Assembly: GCA_964574705.1 (NCBI GenBank)
Contig: CAZNOO010000009.1
Span: forward strand, 1 to 64,000
DNA length: 64,000 bases
Direction: 5' to 3'
Origin: JAHIVB01 sp964574705
GTDB taxonomy: Bacteria; Bacillota_I; Bacilli_A; Izemoplasmatales; Hujiaoplasmataceae
Position numbers and translations under genes: made by a program. The first letter of the stretch is position 1; the number at the start of each line of letters is the position of its first letter. The notes beneath the pieces are model-generated. The model was not told the origin of the DNA and did not search any database. It worked only from the letters and a program-made list of their open reading frames with translations. Of the stretch, positions 40,603 through 48,964 are shown in pieces.

Positions 40603-42201
40603 CTATTCTACGGTAAGTTTGTAATAAATCGATTCGAAATCATCTGTGTATTTGACGAAGCGGTCAATTATCTGTGGGTCGAAATAGGGATAGAATTCCA
40701 GTTGGATCAAATCCATAGCCCTAGCATGTTTGATTTCTTTTTTATAGTTTTTGGGTTGTCTCAATATATCATAGATTTCACAAAGCAAAATGACTTGAGA
40801 TTCTCGATTGTTTTGAATCGAATTCATTTCCTTTACAAAATCTGGATCAGCGGTTTTATCAAAATGGGCTCTGACGATGTCTTCGCCCTTTTTCTCTAGT
40901 TGAAGTCTTTTGATGATAACACTGCCAATAATGGTTTTATCTCTAATTTTCTTAAAGTCCTCTTCGTCCAAAACTTCCTTATTGTCATAATCGGCAAGAG
41001 ACAATAAGCCTTTTTGGTCGATGTGTATTGTCGAAAAGTCAAAGATTTCCTTACAAAGCTTCGGAGAGTATCCAAGAAAGTTTCCAAGTTTTCCTGCAAG
41101 TTCCGCTACTCTACGAGATACTTTTTCTTGTCGTTTTTCCTCGTTGTCTTCGCTTCTTTGTTTATATACGCTAATGACGTCGAATACGTCATTGACGACG
41201 GATTTAAAATCTTTTTCCATCGATCTTCTCTTAATCAACTCTTCTTTTCTCTTGGCATTCATGTCTTCTGAAATCTTTGCAGTAGAATATAATGCAATCA
41301 TAAACACGGCTAAGACAATGGTTCTAAGAACGATATCCGATAGAATCGGCCCTCTGATGTAGTTCCAAAGTGTCGTGATGTCGCTAGCATATGTGAAGAG
41401 CGGATATAAAACAAGAACGTGAACAAGAGTCATCAAAATAATCGCAATCTTAAATACATTCTTAAGCAATTTAGAATCCTGATAGAGCGCAAGAACGACA
41501 AGCGCGAAATAGATTAGAGTATAGCCAGCAAGTGTAATCGAAAGATATCCTTCGCCTGTTAGTCCATTCAAACTGAACTTCAATTTAGAGTATACGGCGA
41601 CGGCCATCATCAAAATGTAAAATCCTGATGCATATTCGCCCATCACTTGTTTTTGAAGTGTTCTAGGTTCTCCGAAGATAATCTTCTTGATTGAAAGATT
41701 GGAAAAAAACATAATCATAAAAAAGACGAAAGAAACGATGATATTAACGCTAATTCCGATGCTTTTAGAGCCAACGAAAATGAAGATGACGAACACGAAG
41801 TTGGTGATTTTAATGATGTTCTTCATAACGAGATTTCTGCGATACAAAACGCTCGTCTCATCGAGAATATCAACCCCTGCTTCAAAGGAAAACATATTGA
41901 TTACGACTTTTGTAATCTTTTTCCACAGATTGGAGGTCCGGTTGGATCCTTCGACTTCAAGTTGTTTTTTGTTTGCACTTACTTTTTTTTCATCAAATTT
42001 GTTTTTAAATGAGGTGATACGAAAGAAATCAACGATTTTATCAATGCCTGATCTCTTCTTCGGTGCTTTTTGGATGGCGACTGTTTCAAAATAGGCATCA
42101 ATCTTGCCTGTTTCTTCTTTTTTTAAGTCTTTTGTCGTTTTTTTCTTTGATGCGTCATTTTTCTTGAAAAAATCATCAAGTTCTTTTTCTCTTCTATCCA
42201 A
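40603..42201 (-). CDS. Multi-pass membrane protein with degenerate HD-GYP-like domain
   Basis: 532 residues: a charged Lys-rich N-terminus (1-100), about six helices (130-305), a helical linker (315-358), then an HD-GYP-like domain (360-532). HD-GYP phosphodiesterases degrade cyclic dinucleotides. Here the first His position reads VSRRVAEL and the HD dyad reads IHIDQKG, so metal ligands are lost or shifted, while the late CEIYDILRQPKNYKK and FDPQIIDRF segments are kept. It may sense rather than cleave a nucleotide. The start is TTG with AGGAGGTGA 5 nt upstream, a near-perfect SD. pgpA precedes it by 37 nt and metK follows. Confidence 0.8.
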   Translation of the reverse strand: MDRREKELDDFFKKNDASKKKTTKDLKKEETGKIDAYFETVAIQKAPKKRSGIDKIVDFFRITSFKNKFDEKKVSANKKQLEVEGSNRTSNLWKKITKVVINMFSFEAGVDILDETSVLYRRNLVMKNIIKITNFVFVIFIFVGSKSIGISVNIIVSFVFFMIMFFSNLSIKKIIFGEPRTLQKQVMGEYASGFYILMMAVAVYSKLKFSLNGLTGEGYLSITLAGYTLIYFALVVLALYQDSKLLKNVFKIAIILMTLVHVLVLYPLFTYASDITTLWNYIRGPILSDIVLRTIVLAVFMIALYSTAKISEDMNAKRKEELIKRRSMEKDFKSVVNDVFDVISVYKQRSEDNEEKRQEKVSRRVAELAGKLGNFLGYSPKLCKEIFDFSTIHIDQKGLLSLADYDNKEVLDEEDFKKIRDKTIIGSVIIKRLQLEKKGEDIVRAHFDKTADPDFVKEMNSIQNNRESQVILLCEIYDILRQPKNYKKEIKHARAMDLIQLEFYPYFDPQIIDRFVKYTDDFESIYYKLTVE

Positions 42202-42238
42202 TCAGTTCACCTCCTCGAATTAAATTTGTTAATCTTTT

Positions 42239-42799
42239 TTAGAATAATTTTGGTTCTTCAATGACAGATGGATCTTTTCTCGCTTCAATTTCGTTTTCAA
42301 TCTGAGCGACTCTTGTGGAAGCTGCCGCTGCAATCGCACCGACAATGTCGTCGAGGAAAGTATGGCAAGCTGGATTTTCAGATTTTCCGAGTTCATTCAA
42401 CTGATTGACAATTCCCGGTTTATTGACATCGATGTCACCAAAATTGGTTTTTCCAATGGTGCCATATAGTCCAGCAAGTTCTAATCCGAATAGTTCATCG
42501 ATTCCAAACATTCCGAGATCGCTCTCCAAAATCGATTGAATCGGTCCTCTAAACATCTTTGCTTCGGTTAAACGATCAATTTCAGCTCCAAGTTGAAGCA
42601 AATGAAAAACATCGCGCAAAGAGAGAATCTTTTCAACAGACTCTTTGCATTCTTGATAGGAGATGTCTGGTTTCCATTTGGATTGCTGACGAAAAGCCAC
42701 TGCAGCGATATCGTCTAACGTGACTCCTCTTTCAAGTAATTTGTCCACATTCATTTTAAACATTTCATCTCTTGAAAATAGATTTTTTTGACGATTCAT
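42239..42799 (-). CDS. pgpA: Phosphatidylglycerophosphatase A-type (YutG-like) protein
   Basis: Soluble PgpA-superfamily protein of 186 residues. RGVTLDDIAAVAFRQQ, ESDLGMFGIDELFGLELAGL, YGTIGKTNFGDIDV and HTFLDDIVGAIAAAAST match the YutG/PgpA group that dephosphorylates phosphatidylglycerophosphate to phosphatidylglycerol. The acidic FLDDIV motif is the likely catalytic or metal site. It would act at the inner membrane face. It has its own promoter overlapping the fmt end. The HD-domain gene and metK follow. Confidence 0.88.
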   Translation of the reverse strand: MNRQKNLFSRDEMFKMNVDKLLERGVTLDDIAAVAFRQQSKWKPDISYQECKESVEKILSLRDVFHLLQLGAEIDRLTEAKMFRGPIQSILESDLGMFGIDELFGLELAGLYGTIGKTNFGDIDVNKPGIVNQLNELGKSENPACHTFLDDIVGAIAAAASTRVAQIENEIEARKDPSVIEEPKLF

Positions 42800-42838
42800 G
42801 TAAAAATCATCACCTTTCTCATGATTATCTAACTAAAT

Positions 42839-42868
42839 ATTATAACATAATATTCATTGTATTTTCAA
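42839..42868 (-). promoter_or_regulatory. pgpA promoter (-35/-10)
   Basis: TTGAAA, 18 nt, TATAAT on the minus strand, about 40 nt before the pgpA start. Confidence 0.75.
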
Positions 42869-42870
42869 AG

Positions 42871-43806
42871 CTATTTCAATATCTTTCCTTCTGAGAGGAT
42901 AAATTTGTTGTTTCCTGCTAAAAAAGCTTGAATTGACATTGCGGTTTTTCCTTGAAGCTGAATTTTCTCTAAAGAAACGATTCCGGGATTTGCCTGTATA
43001 TAGCAAGATGATTTTGTAACTTCAATGATTTCCCCTGGAACGTTTGACTTCATTTTGAAGTCATCGACAACCTTCATCTCATAAACCTTGAGTATAATTC
43101 CATCGAGTGTCGAATATGTGAGAGGCCATGGGTGATATCCTCTCACGTGGTTTACAACGGATCTTGCAGGCATATTGAAGTTAAGATGTTCTTCTTCCCT
43201 TTTGATGTTATAGGCGAAAGTGATTTTCGTCTCGTTTTGTGGTATGGGAAGTAATTTTCCCTCAACGATCTGTGGTAGAGTTTCTAAGAGTAGATCTCTT
43301 CCAATATAAGCTAGTTTTGCTTGAAGCGTGCCAACATCATCTGAATCAGATATTGGAATTTCTCTTTGTACATATACTGGTCCAGAGTCCATTTTCATTG
43401 CCATTTGCATCACTGTTACACCTGTAGTCTTCTCACCAAATTGTATGGCTTTATGCATTGGAGCTCCGCCTCTGTATTTTGGCAATAGAGATGCGTGAAC
43501 GTTGATGCATTTATATTTTGGTGTATCGAGAATGATTTGGGGAATCATTTGACCATACGCTGCGACAATAACAAGGTCTGGATTTAATTCTAATACTGGG
43601 TTAAAATCCGTTTTGATTTGTTCAGGTTGAAACACTTGAATTCCGTGCTCCAAAGCTTTCAATTTAACTGCGGAAGGTTTTAAAATCTGTTTTCTTCCGA
43701 AAGGACGATCGGGTTGCGTCACGACCATGACAACGTTTTGAGACTCGATTAACCCTTCTAGAATTGGAACTGCAAAATCCATGGTTCCCATAAATACAAT
43801 TTTCAT
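42871..43806 (-). CDS. fmt: Methionyl-tRNA formyltransferase
   Basis: Formylates initiator Met-tRNA using 10-formyl-tetrahydrofolate. The 311-residue protein has the N-terminal hydrolase fold MKIVFMGTMDFAVPIL, the catalytic HASLLPKYRGGAPMHKAI with Asn-His-Asp type residues, and TGVTVMQMAMKMDSG, then the tRNA-binding C-domain. The frame opens at a GTG three codons upstream; the ATG at 43806 behind GAGTGA is preferred. It follows priA by 15 nt, the common priA-fmt order. The cofactor fits with folate uptake by FolT in this window. Confidence 0.97.
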   Translation of the reverse strand: MKIVFMGTMDFAVPILEGLIESQNVVMVVTQPDRPFGRKQILKPSAVKLKALEHGIQVFQPEQIKTDFNPVLELNPDLVIVAAYGQMIPQIILDTPKYKCINVHASLLPKYRGGAPMHKAIQFGEKTTGVTVMQMAMKMDSGPVYVQREIPISDSDDVGTLQAKLAYIGRDLLLETLPQIVEGKLLPIPQNETKITFAYNIKREEEHLNFNMPARSVVNHVRGYHPWPLTYSTLDGIILKVYEMKVVDDFKMKSNVPGEIIEVTKSSCYIQANPGIVSLEKIQLQGKTAMSIQAFLAGNNKFILSEGKILK

Positions 43807-43821
43807 ATCTATCACTCGTTT

Positions 43822-46170
43822 CTATATTGTTGGAAATTTATCGATACTGGTGTAAATCAAATCAGTATCGTATGTTGACTTGATGGAAGATAGCGCTTCT
43901 GAAAGATTTGGCTCATTTCGGTATTTTAAAAGAATTTGACATCTGTGCTTTCCTTTGATTCTTGAAACAATTGGAAGTGTCGGACCTAAAATGATGGATT
44001 CGTTTGATAACGTCTTTCTTAAATACTTCACAATTTCTCTTCCGGCTAAGAACAAGTCTCTTACTTTTTCTCCAGAAAGCATGATCTGGTTGATATAGAA
44101 AAACGGACTGTACTTCGCAAATTTTCGAAGATTCATTTCATATTCATAAAATCCGAGATAATCGTTTCTAATTGCATAAGCGATTGCATAGTGATCAGGG
44201 TTAAATGCCTGAACGATGACCTTTCCTTTTAAATCATGTCGGCCAGATCTACCTGAAACCTGCATGATTAACTGAAACGTTTTTTCAGGAGCTCTGAAAT
44301 CGGGAGAATATAAATTGCCATCGGCTTGCAAGATTCCAACCAGAGTTACTCTTGGGAAATCTAGGCCTTTAGCAATCATCTGAGTGCCAAGGAGAATATC
44401 GCCTGTTTGTTCAAATTCAAAGAGTAATTTTTCATGTGCATTTTTGGTTCTTGTCGTGTCGTTATCCATCCGTACGACTTTAGCTGATGGGAATAATTTG
44501 GATATCTCAGCTTCTGTTTTTTGAGTACCGGATCCGATATAGCTCAAATCGGTAGATTTGCATTTCGGACACTCTGTCGGTACATTTTCTTTATGACCAC
44601 AGTAGTGGCATTTCATTGTATGATCCGTATCGTGATAAGTGAGTGAAATATCACAGTCAGGACAACTTACGACATGCCCGCAATTTCTGCATATAACGAA
44701 ATTTGAATATCCTCTTCTGTTGATTAAAAGAATCACTTGTTCTTTCTTTTCAAGGCGAAGATTGATTTCATCCTGGAGTCTTGCAGAAAACAGCCCCTGG
44801 TTTCCAGTTTTAAATTCATGTTTCATATCTATGATTTCGATGTCTGGTTCAAAGGAATTGAGTGCGCGATGGTTAATCGTCAATAGTTCGTAGTAGCCTC
44901 TTTTATATCTTGCATAAGACTCAATATTGGGTGTTGCAGAGCCCAAAACCAAGGGAGCTTGAAAGTGTAGAGCGCGATGATTTAAGACATCAATTGCGTA
45001 GTAAGAAGGCATTTCATCTTGTTTGTACGTGGATTCGTGGCACTCGTCAACAATGATGACGCCAATATTGGAAAGTGGCGCAAAGCAGGCACTTCTGGCT
45101 CCTATGACAATCGATACTTCACTTCTAATAATCCTTCTCCATTCATCATACTTTTCTCCAATTGAAAGAGCTGAGTGAAGTACTGCAACTTGACTTTCAA
45201 AGTGGCTTTTAAACCGATTGACCATCATTGGCGTCAATGCAATTTCTGGTACCAAAAACAGGACTTGTTTTCCTCTTTTTAGAACATCGTTTATGACTTT
45301 CATGTAAATCTCGGTTTTGCCGGAACCTGTGACTCCGTGAAGAAGAAATGTTTTATAAGTATCAAAAGCACCTTTGATTGATTCATAAGCAATCTGCTGT
45401 TCTTCGTTTAGAGTCACGTCTTTTTTCAAAGGTTCAAGGATTGAATGAATCTCACGATATTCTTCTTTTTCCTCAACTTCGATCACACCGTATTTTTCTA
45501 AAGTATTGAATACGCTCGAAGTCAGATTTAAATCTTTGAGGGTCTCCTGAAAACTTGCTTCATGAGGATTCAAGTTTTTAAGGTAGTTAACGACTAATCT
45601 TTGTTTCTCGTTTTTCAAAGAGATTGTTTCATCCTTGAGCACAATCCACCTTGTCGTCTTGGGGTTGCTTTTGGATGAAATTTCATATATTTGTTTCAAA
45701 TATCCTTGTTGAACTGCGGATTTGATTTCCTTTAAGTATGGAGAGAGGTTATCTTGTAATGTTATTTTGCTTCTTCCATTGAATAAATTTTGAAGCGGTT
45801 CACTCAGTTTGGAAAGATCTTTGATTTCTATCGAGGTTTTATATACCGCTTTGAGAGCGGATGGCAACATCGTTTCAATGACATGAATCAAAGGAGTGGC
45901 TGTATCTTCTTCCATAAGCGAAGCTAGTTCAATCATTTCTTCTGTCAAGGAAGGCTCCAAATCAAGAATACGAATGACAGATTTCAAAGGCTGTGAATAG
46001 TCGGTTTCTTCAATCAAAGACAAAACAAATCCCATCACTTCTCTGGGACCGAATGGAACGATCACACGCATTCCGATTTCCAAGATTTCGCTTAGATTTT
46101 GGGGAACGAGATAGTCGTAACGCTTATTTACGGATTTTGCTTTTACATCTACTAAAACCTGGGCTATCAC
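43822..46170 (-). CDS. priA: Primosomal helicase PriA
   Basis: Restarts stalled replication forks; 3'-5' helicase. The 782 residues include the N-terminal DNA-binding domain (VDVKAKSVNKRYDYLVP), Walker A HGVTGSGKTEIYMK, DECHE, zinc-binding CRNC ... CPDC, CHYC and CPKC, then GTQMIAKGLDFPRV and QVSGRSGRHD. The start is GTG, with GAGGTGA 5-6 nt before it. A TGGTATAAT box sits 18 nt upstream, so the leader is very short. Confidence 0.97.
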   Translation of the reverse strand: MIAQVLVDVKAKSVNKRYDYLVPQNLSEILEIGMRVIVPFGPREVMGFVLSLIEETDYSQPLKSVIRILDLEPSLTEEMIELASLMEEDTATPLIHVIETMLPSALKAVYKTSIEIKDLSKLSEPLQNLFNGRSKITLQDNLSPYLKEIKSAVQQGYLKQIYEISSKSNPKTTRWIVLKDETISLKNEKQRLVVNYLKNLNPHEASFQETLKDLNLTSSVFNTLEKYGVIEVEEKEEYREIHSILEPLKKDVTLNEEQQIAYESIKGAFDTYKTFLLHGVTGSGKTEIYMKVINDVLKRGKQVLFLVPEIALTPMMVNRFKSHFESQVAVLHSALSIGEKYDEWRRIIRSEVSIVIGARSACFAPLSNIGVIIVDECHESTYKQDEMPSYYAIDVLNHRALHFQAPLVLGSATPNIESYARYKRGYYELLTINHRALNSFEPDIEIIDMKHEFKTGNQGLFSARLQDEINLRLEKKEQVILLINRRGYSNFVICRNCGHVVSCPDCDISLTYHDTDHTMKCHYCGHKENVPTECPKCKSTDLSYIGSGTQKTEAEISKLFPSAKVVRMDNDTTRTKNAHEKLLFEFEQTGDILLGTQMIAKGLDFPRVTLVGILQADGNLYSPDFRAPEKTFQLIMQVSGRSGRHDLKGKVIVQAFNPDHYAIAYAIRNDYLGFYEYEMNLRKFAKYSPFFYINQIMLSGEKVRDLFLAGREIVKYLRKTLSNESIILGPTLPIVSRIKGKHRCQILLKYRNEPNLSEALSSIKSTYDTDLIYTSIDKFPTI

Positions 46171-46188
46171 AAACTCACCTCACACACC

Positions 46189-46197
46189 ATTATACCA
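46189..46197 (-). promoter_or_regulatory. Extended -10 promoter of priA
   Basis: Minus-strand TGGTATAAT; the last T is 18 nt from the GTG start. It lies between the terminator of the upstream gene and priA. Confidence 0.6.
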
Positions 46198-46211
46198 TAT
46201 TGACATCTGAA

Positions 46212-46242
46212 AGAAAAAGTTGTTTTAAGGAACAAACAACTT
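46212..46242 (-). terminator. Terminator upstream of priA
   Basis: Minus-strand AAGTTGTTT / AAACAACTT (46234-46242 and 46217-46225) with an 8-nt loop and a T-rich tail. It ends the 46256 gene. Confidence 0.78.
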
Positions 46243-46255
46243 CAAAAATGAGATA

Positions 46256-46984
46256 TTATATCAACTCAAACGGATGGTCTGAGACCCTCAGATTTCCTTC
46301 CATCCACTTGAGGATGATCTCCTCGGTAAGAGAATCATCTAAGGAAAACATTTCGTAAACTTCTCCATTTTCATAAAGGATAATGTCTGTTCCTTTTTCG
46401 GCAGACACGATTTCCAAACTGCTATCTTCTTCTTTATCTAAATAGAAGAATTCTTCTAAATTTTTAGACATTATTCGAAAGACCGCGGCGATTTCTTCAT
46501 AGTCTAGTTGAATGGCTTCATAGGAAAAAATAACCAAATCCTTTGAAGGGATTTCACAGTAAAAATCGACAGAATTGCCTTTCTTGATTTCGTGATAAAC
46601 TGGCATCCTTTCGTAAATGCCCTTCCCGGCCTCCATTGAAAGCCTATGTTCCGATTTATAATAGATGAGTCTTTCCTTTTTGACCACGGCGACAGCGGTC
46701 TCTCCGGTTCTTATATCACAAAAACTAGAATAGCGAACTTTGAAATCCTGGATTTTCCCGTCTCTCAATCTAAGTTTAACGAAGAACTGGATTCCTAACT
46801 GATTCAATTCCGTTTTTTCTTCGCCTATTCTTTTAGCGATTTTTTCCAAAACAATTACATTTTCCTGGTGCGTTTCAATGTAGACTCGTTTATTTCGATT
46901 CAATTTCATTAAAACGAATGCGGATAAAACTGCTAAAATAGCAAAGATTATCGCAACAATTACGATAATGAGGATATCTTCCAT
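46256..46984 (-). CDS. Unknown single-pass membrane protein
   Basis: I do not recognise the family. The 242-residue protein begins with one strong helix (about 3-25, ILIIVIVAIIFAILAVLSAF), a basic stop (KLNRNKR), and then a soluble domain of about 210 residues with mixed alpha/beta pattern and many Glu. The N-out/C-in orientation is likely from the basic residues after the helix. AAGGG 8-9 nt before the ATG at 46984 favours this start over one six codons earlier. It is transcribed alone, divergent to the aldo/keto reductase gene. Confidence 0.8.
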   Translation of the reverse strand: MEDILIIVIVAIIFAILAVLSAFVLMKLNRNKRVYIETHQENVIVLEKIAKRIGEEKTELNQLGIQFFVKLRLRDGKIQDFKVRYSSFCDIRTGETAVAVVKKERLIYYKSEHRLSMEAGKGIYERMPVYHEIKKGNSVDFYCEIPSKDLVIFSYEAIQLDYEEIAAVFRIMSKNLEEFFYLDKEEDSSLEIVSAEKGTDIILYENGEVYEMFSLDDSLTEEIILKWMEGNLRVSDHPFELI

Positions 46985-47081
46985 AGAAATCAACCCTTTC
47001 AAAGAAAATAATGTGTATAACTAAAATTCATTATGAAACTATTGTATAATAAGTTTGTAAGAATTACATACAAAATCTTAA

Positions 47082-47087
47082 TATAAT
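47082..47087 (+). promoter_or_regulatory. Probable promoter (-10) of aldo/keto reductase
   Basis: TATAAT about 31 nt upstream of the start; AGAGGAG is the SD. No clear -35; a second TATAAT lies at 47045-47050. Confidence 0.4.
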
Positions 47088-47118
47088 ATAGTTATTAATC
47101 TATAGAGGAGCAGATAAA

Positions 47119-48102
47119 ATGAAATATAGACGATTCGGAAAAACAAATGTGATGGTTTCTGAAATTTCACTTGGAACCTGGCAGTTGGGTTCAAAATGGG
47201 GAGATCCTTTTAACGATGTTGTGGCAAAAGCCACACTTACTGCCGCTACAAAGGAAGGCATCAACTGTTATGACACGGCAGACGTTTATCAAGGCGGAGC
47301 GAGCGAAGTCGCGATTGGTCAATATATCAAAGGTCTTAAAGAACATCCTTTTATCATTACCAAAGCTGGAAGAAAATTGAATCCACATGTCACAAGTGGA
47401 TATAACGAAATTAATTTAAGAGGATTTATCAACGATAGTCGAAAACGACTGGATGTTGATTCATTGGATATGGTACTACTTCATTGCCCCCCTACAGATG
47501 TCTACTATCAACCAAATGTTTTTGAGGCACTCAATCGTTTCAAGAAAGAGGGCATCATCAAGCATTATGGCGTCAGTGTAGAACGCGTTGAAGAAGCCTT
47601 GAAAGCCATTGAATATGAGGGCGTAGAGGCCGTTGAAATCATCTTTAACATGTTTCGGTTAAGACCGATGGAACTATTCTTTCAAGAAGCCAATAAAAGA
47701 GATGTCGCTGTGATTGTCAGAGTTCCTCTTGCAAGTGGACTCTTAACTGGAAAATTCAAAAAAGACACGACATTTTCTTCAGGAGACCATCGTACTTTCA
47801 ATCGTCATGGAGAATCCTTTGACAAAGGCGAAACTTTTAGCGGAGTCGATTATGAAACTGGATTAATGGCCGTTGAAGAACTGAAAAAGGTATTTCACAC
47901 TGAAAATCTTGCGCCAATTGCCTTAAGATGGATTTTAATGTTTGATGCAGTCAGTACCGTCATCCCTGGTGCAAGCAAAGAATCCCATGTCATCAACAAC
48001 GTTCTAGCAACGAATTTGCCGCCTTTGACCAATGAAGAAATGAAAGCGGTCAAAGACATTTACAACACCTTCATCAAAGTACCAGTTCATTCATTGTGGT
48101 AA
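47119..48102 (+). CDS. Aldo/keto reductase family oxidoreductase
   Basis: NADPH-dependent TIM-barrel oxidoreductase of 327 residues. MKYRRFGKTNVMVSEISLGTW, CYDTADVYQGGASEVAIG (catalytic Asp and Tyr), ITKAG (Lys) and LLHCPP (His) form the catalytic tetrad, and the C-terminal PIALRWILMF...TVIPGASKESHVINN binds the cofactor. It is closest in style to YghZ/IolS-like or L-glyceraldehyde-3-P-type reductases; the substrate is unknown. The gene stands alone with its own promoter and terminator. Confidence 0.94.
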   Translation: MKYRRFGKTNVMVSEISLGTWQLGSKWGDPFNDVVAKATLTAATKEGINCYDTADVYQGGASEVAIGQYIKGLKEHPFIITKAGRKLNPHVTSGYNEINLRGFINDSRKRLDVDSLDMVLLHCPPTDVYYQPNVFEALNRFKKEGIIKHYGVSVERVEEALKAIEYEGVEAVEIIFNMFRLRPMELFFQEANKRDVAVIVRVPLASGLLTGKFKKDTTFSSGDHRTFNRHGESFDKGETFSGVDYETGLMAVEELKKVFHTENLAPIALRWILMFDAVSTVIPGASKESHVINNVLATNLPPLTNEEMKAVKDIYNTFIKVPVHSLW

Positions 48103-48106
48103 AAAC

Positions 48107-48129
48107 AGGCTCTAACAAAGAGCCTTTTT
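48107..48129 (+). terminator. Terminator after aldo/keto reductase
   Basis: AGGCTCT / AGAGCCT with a 5-nt loop and a T4-T5 tail. It overlaps the 3' end of the convergent DUF1361 gene. Confidence 0.82.
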
Positions 48130-48787
48130 ATTTTGTTTTACGAAGAAAATAGAGTCCATAATAGACGAATGTTTGAAGTGCAAAAAAGATCAATACGAAT
48201 CCAACTAAAAACCAGCTTAGATTGGACAAAACACTTTGAATCAGTTGAAGTGGCCTGAAAATATCCCAAGAATTGAAACGAAGGAATCTTCCGATTCCAA
48301 TTCCAATGCTTGAAAGGAATAATACGGAGAGGACCAAAACCTCTTTCGTATTGACTTTAAATTTCTCTTCAAACGATCTTTTCATCAATCGAAGTGAGAA
48401 GTACCCATAACCAAGGCTAATCATCACTCCGATGAAAATCAACGCAAGCATTAAGTATATTGCGATGTCTTCTGTGTAGAAATAACTTAAATACCCAACC
48501 TCGATATAATAATCATATCTGCTCAAATGAATGAAATCGGTAATGAAGTACAGCGCGTTTGGAAACATTAGAAGCCAAAGCAAAGAAATGACAATATACC
48601 ATCCCTTTTGAAGTCCAAGGACCTTCTTTGAATTCATTAAATATCCGAAAATTAAAACGAGTGTACTTAAAACCATGTTCCAGGCAAGAAAAATCGACAA
48701 AGTTTCTTTTGTCAAAATCAAGACTAGAACACTAAGTCCGATATATCCCAGTGAACAAATCAAAAGGTTCTTCCATTTTGCTTCCAA
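48128..48787 (-). CDS. DUF1361 membrane protein
   Basis: 219 residues with six or seven helices. FLAWNMVLS, LLWLLMFPNALYFITDFIHL and GIGIGRFLRFNSWDIFRPL are the conserved marks of DUF1361. The family is found in Firmicutes with no settled function. The start is TTG (read as Met) behind GGAGATGG. It is convergent with the aldo/keto reductase and divergent from rnjA. Confidence 0.88.
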   Translation of the reverse strand: MEAKWKNLLICSLGYIGLSVLVLILTKETLSIFLAWNMVLSTLVLIFGYLMNSKKVLGLQKGWYIVISLLWLLMFPNALYFITDFIHLSRYDYYIEVGYLSYFYTEDIAIYLMLALIFIGVMISLGYGYFSLRLMKRSFEEKFKVNTKEVLVLSVLFLSSIGIGIGRFLRFNSWDIFRPLQLIQSVLSNLSWFLVGFVLIFFALQTFVYYGLYFLRKTK

Positions 48788-48885
48788 TCAAACCATCTCC
48801 AATCAATAATTAAGGGCTTTCCAAATCGCACTAATACAATTCTACTGAATTATTCTTTAAAATACAAGGTTTCAAGGTTATTCCA

Positions 48886-48914
48886 TTGCAATAAAGCCCC
48901 TAATTATGTATAAT
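48886..48914 (+). promoter_or_regulatory. rnjA promoter (-35/-10)
   Basis: TTGCAA, 17 nt, TATAAT. The leader is about 44 nt; AAAGGA is the SD. Confidence 0.75.
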
Positions 48915-48964
48915 GTATCTATCGAAAAACACTTTTCACAACTGAATAGAAAGGATTATTCACC

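Noticed and set aside
39437..42870. SAM riboswitch for metK
   Set aside because: metK lies 11 nt after the HD-type gene, and no S-box-like core is visible upstream of metK or pgpA.
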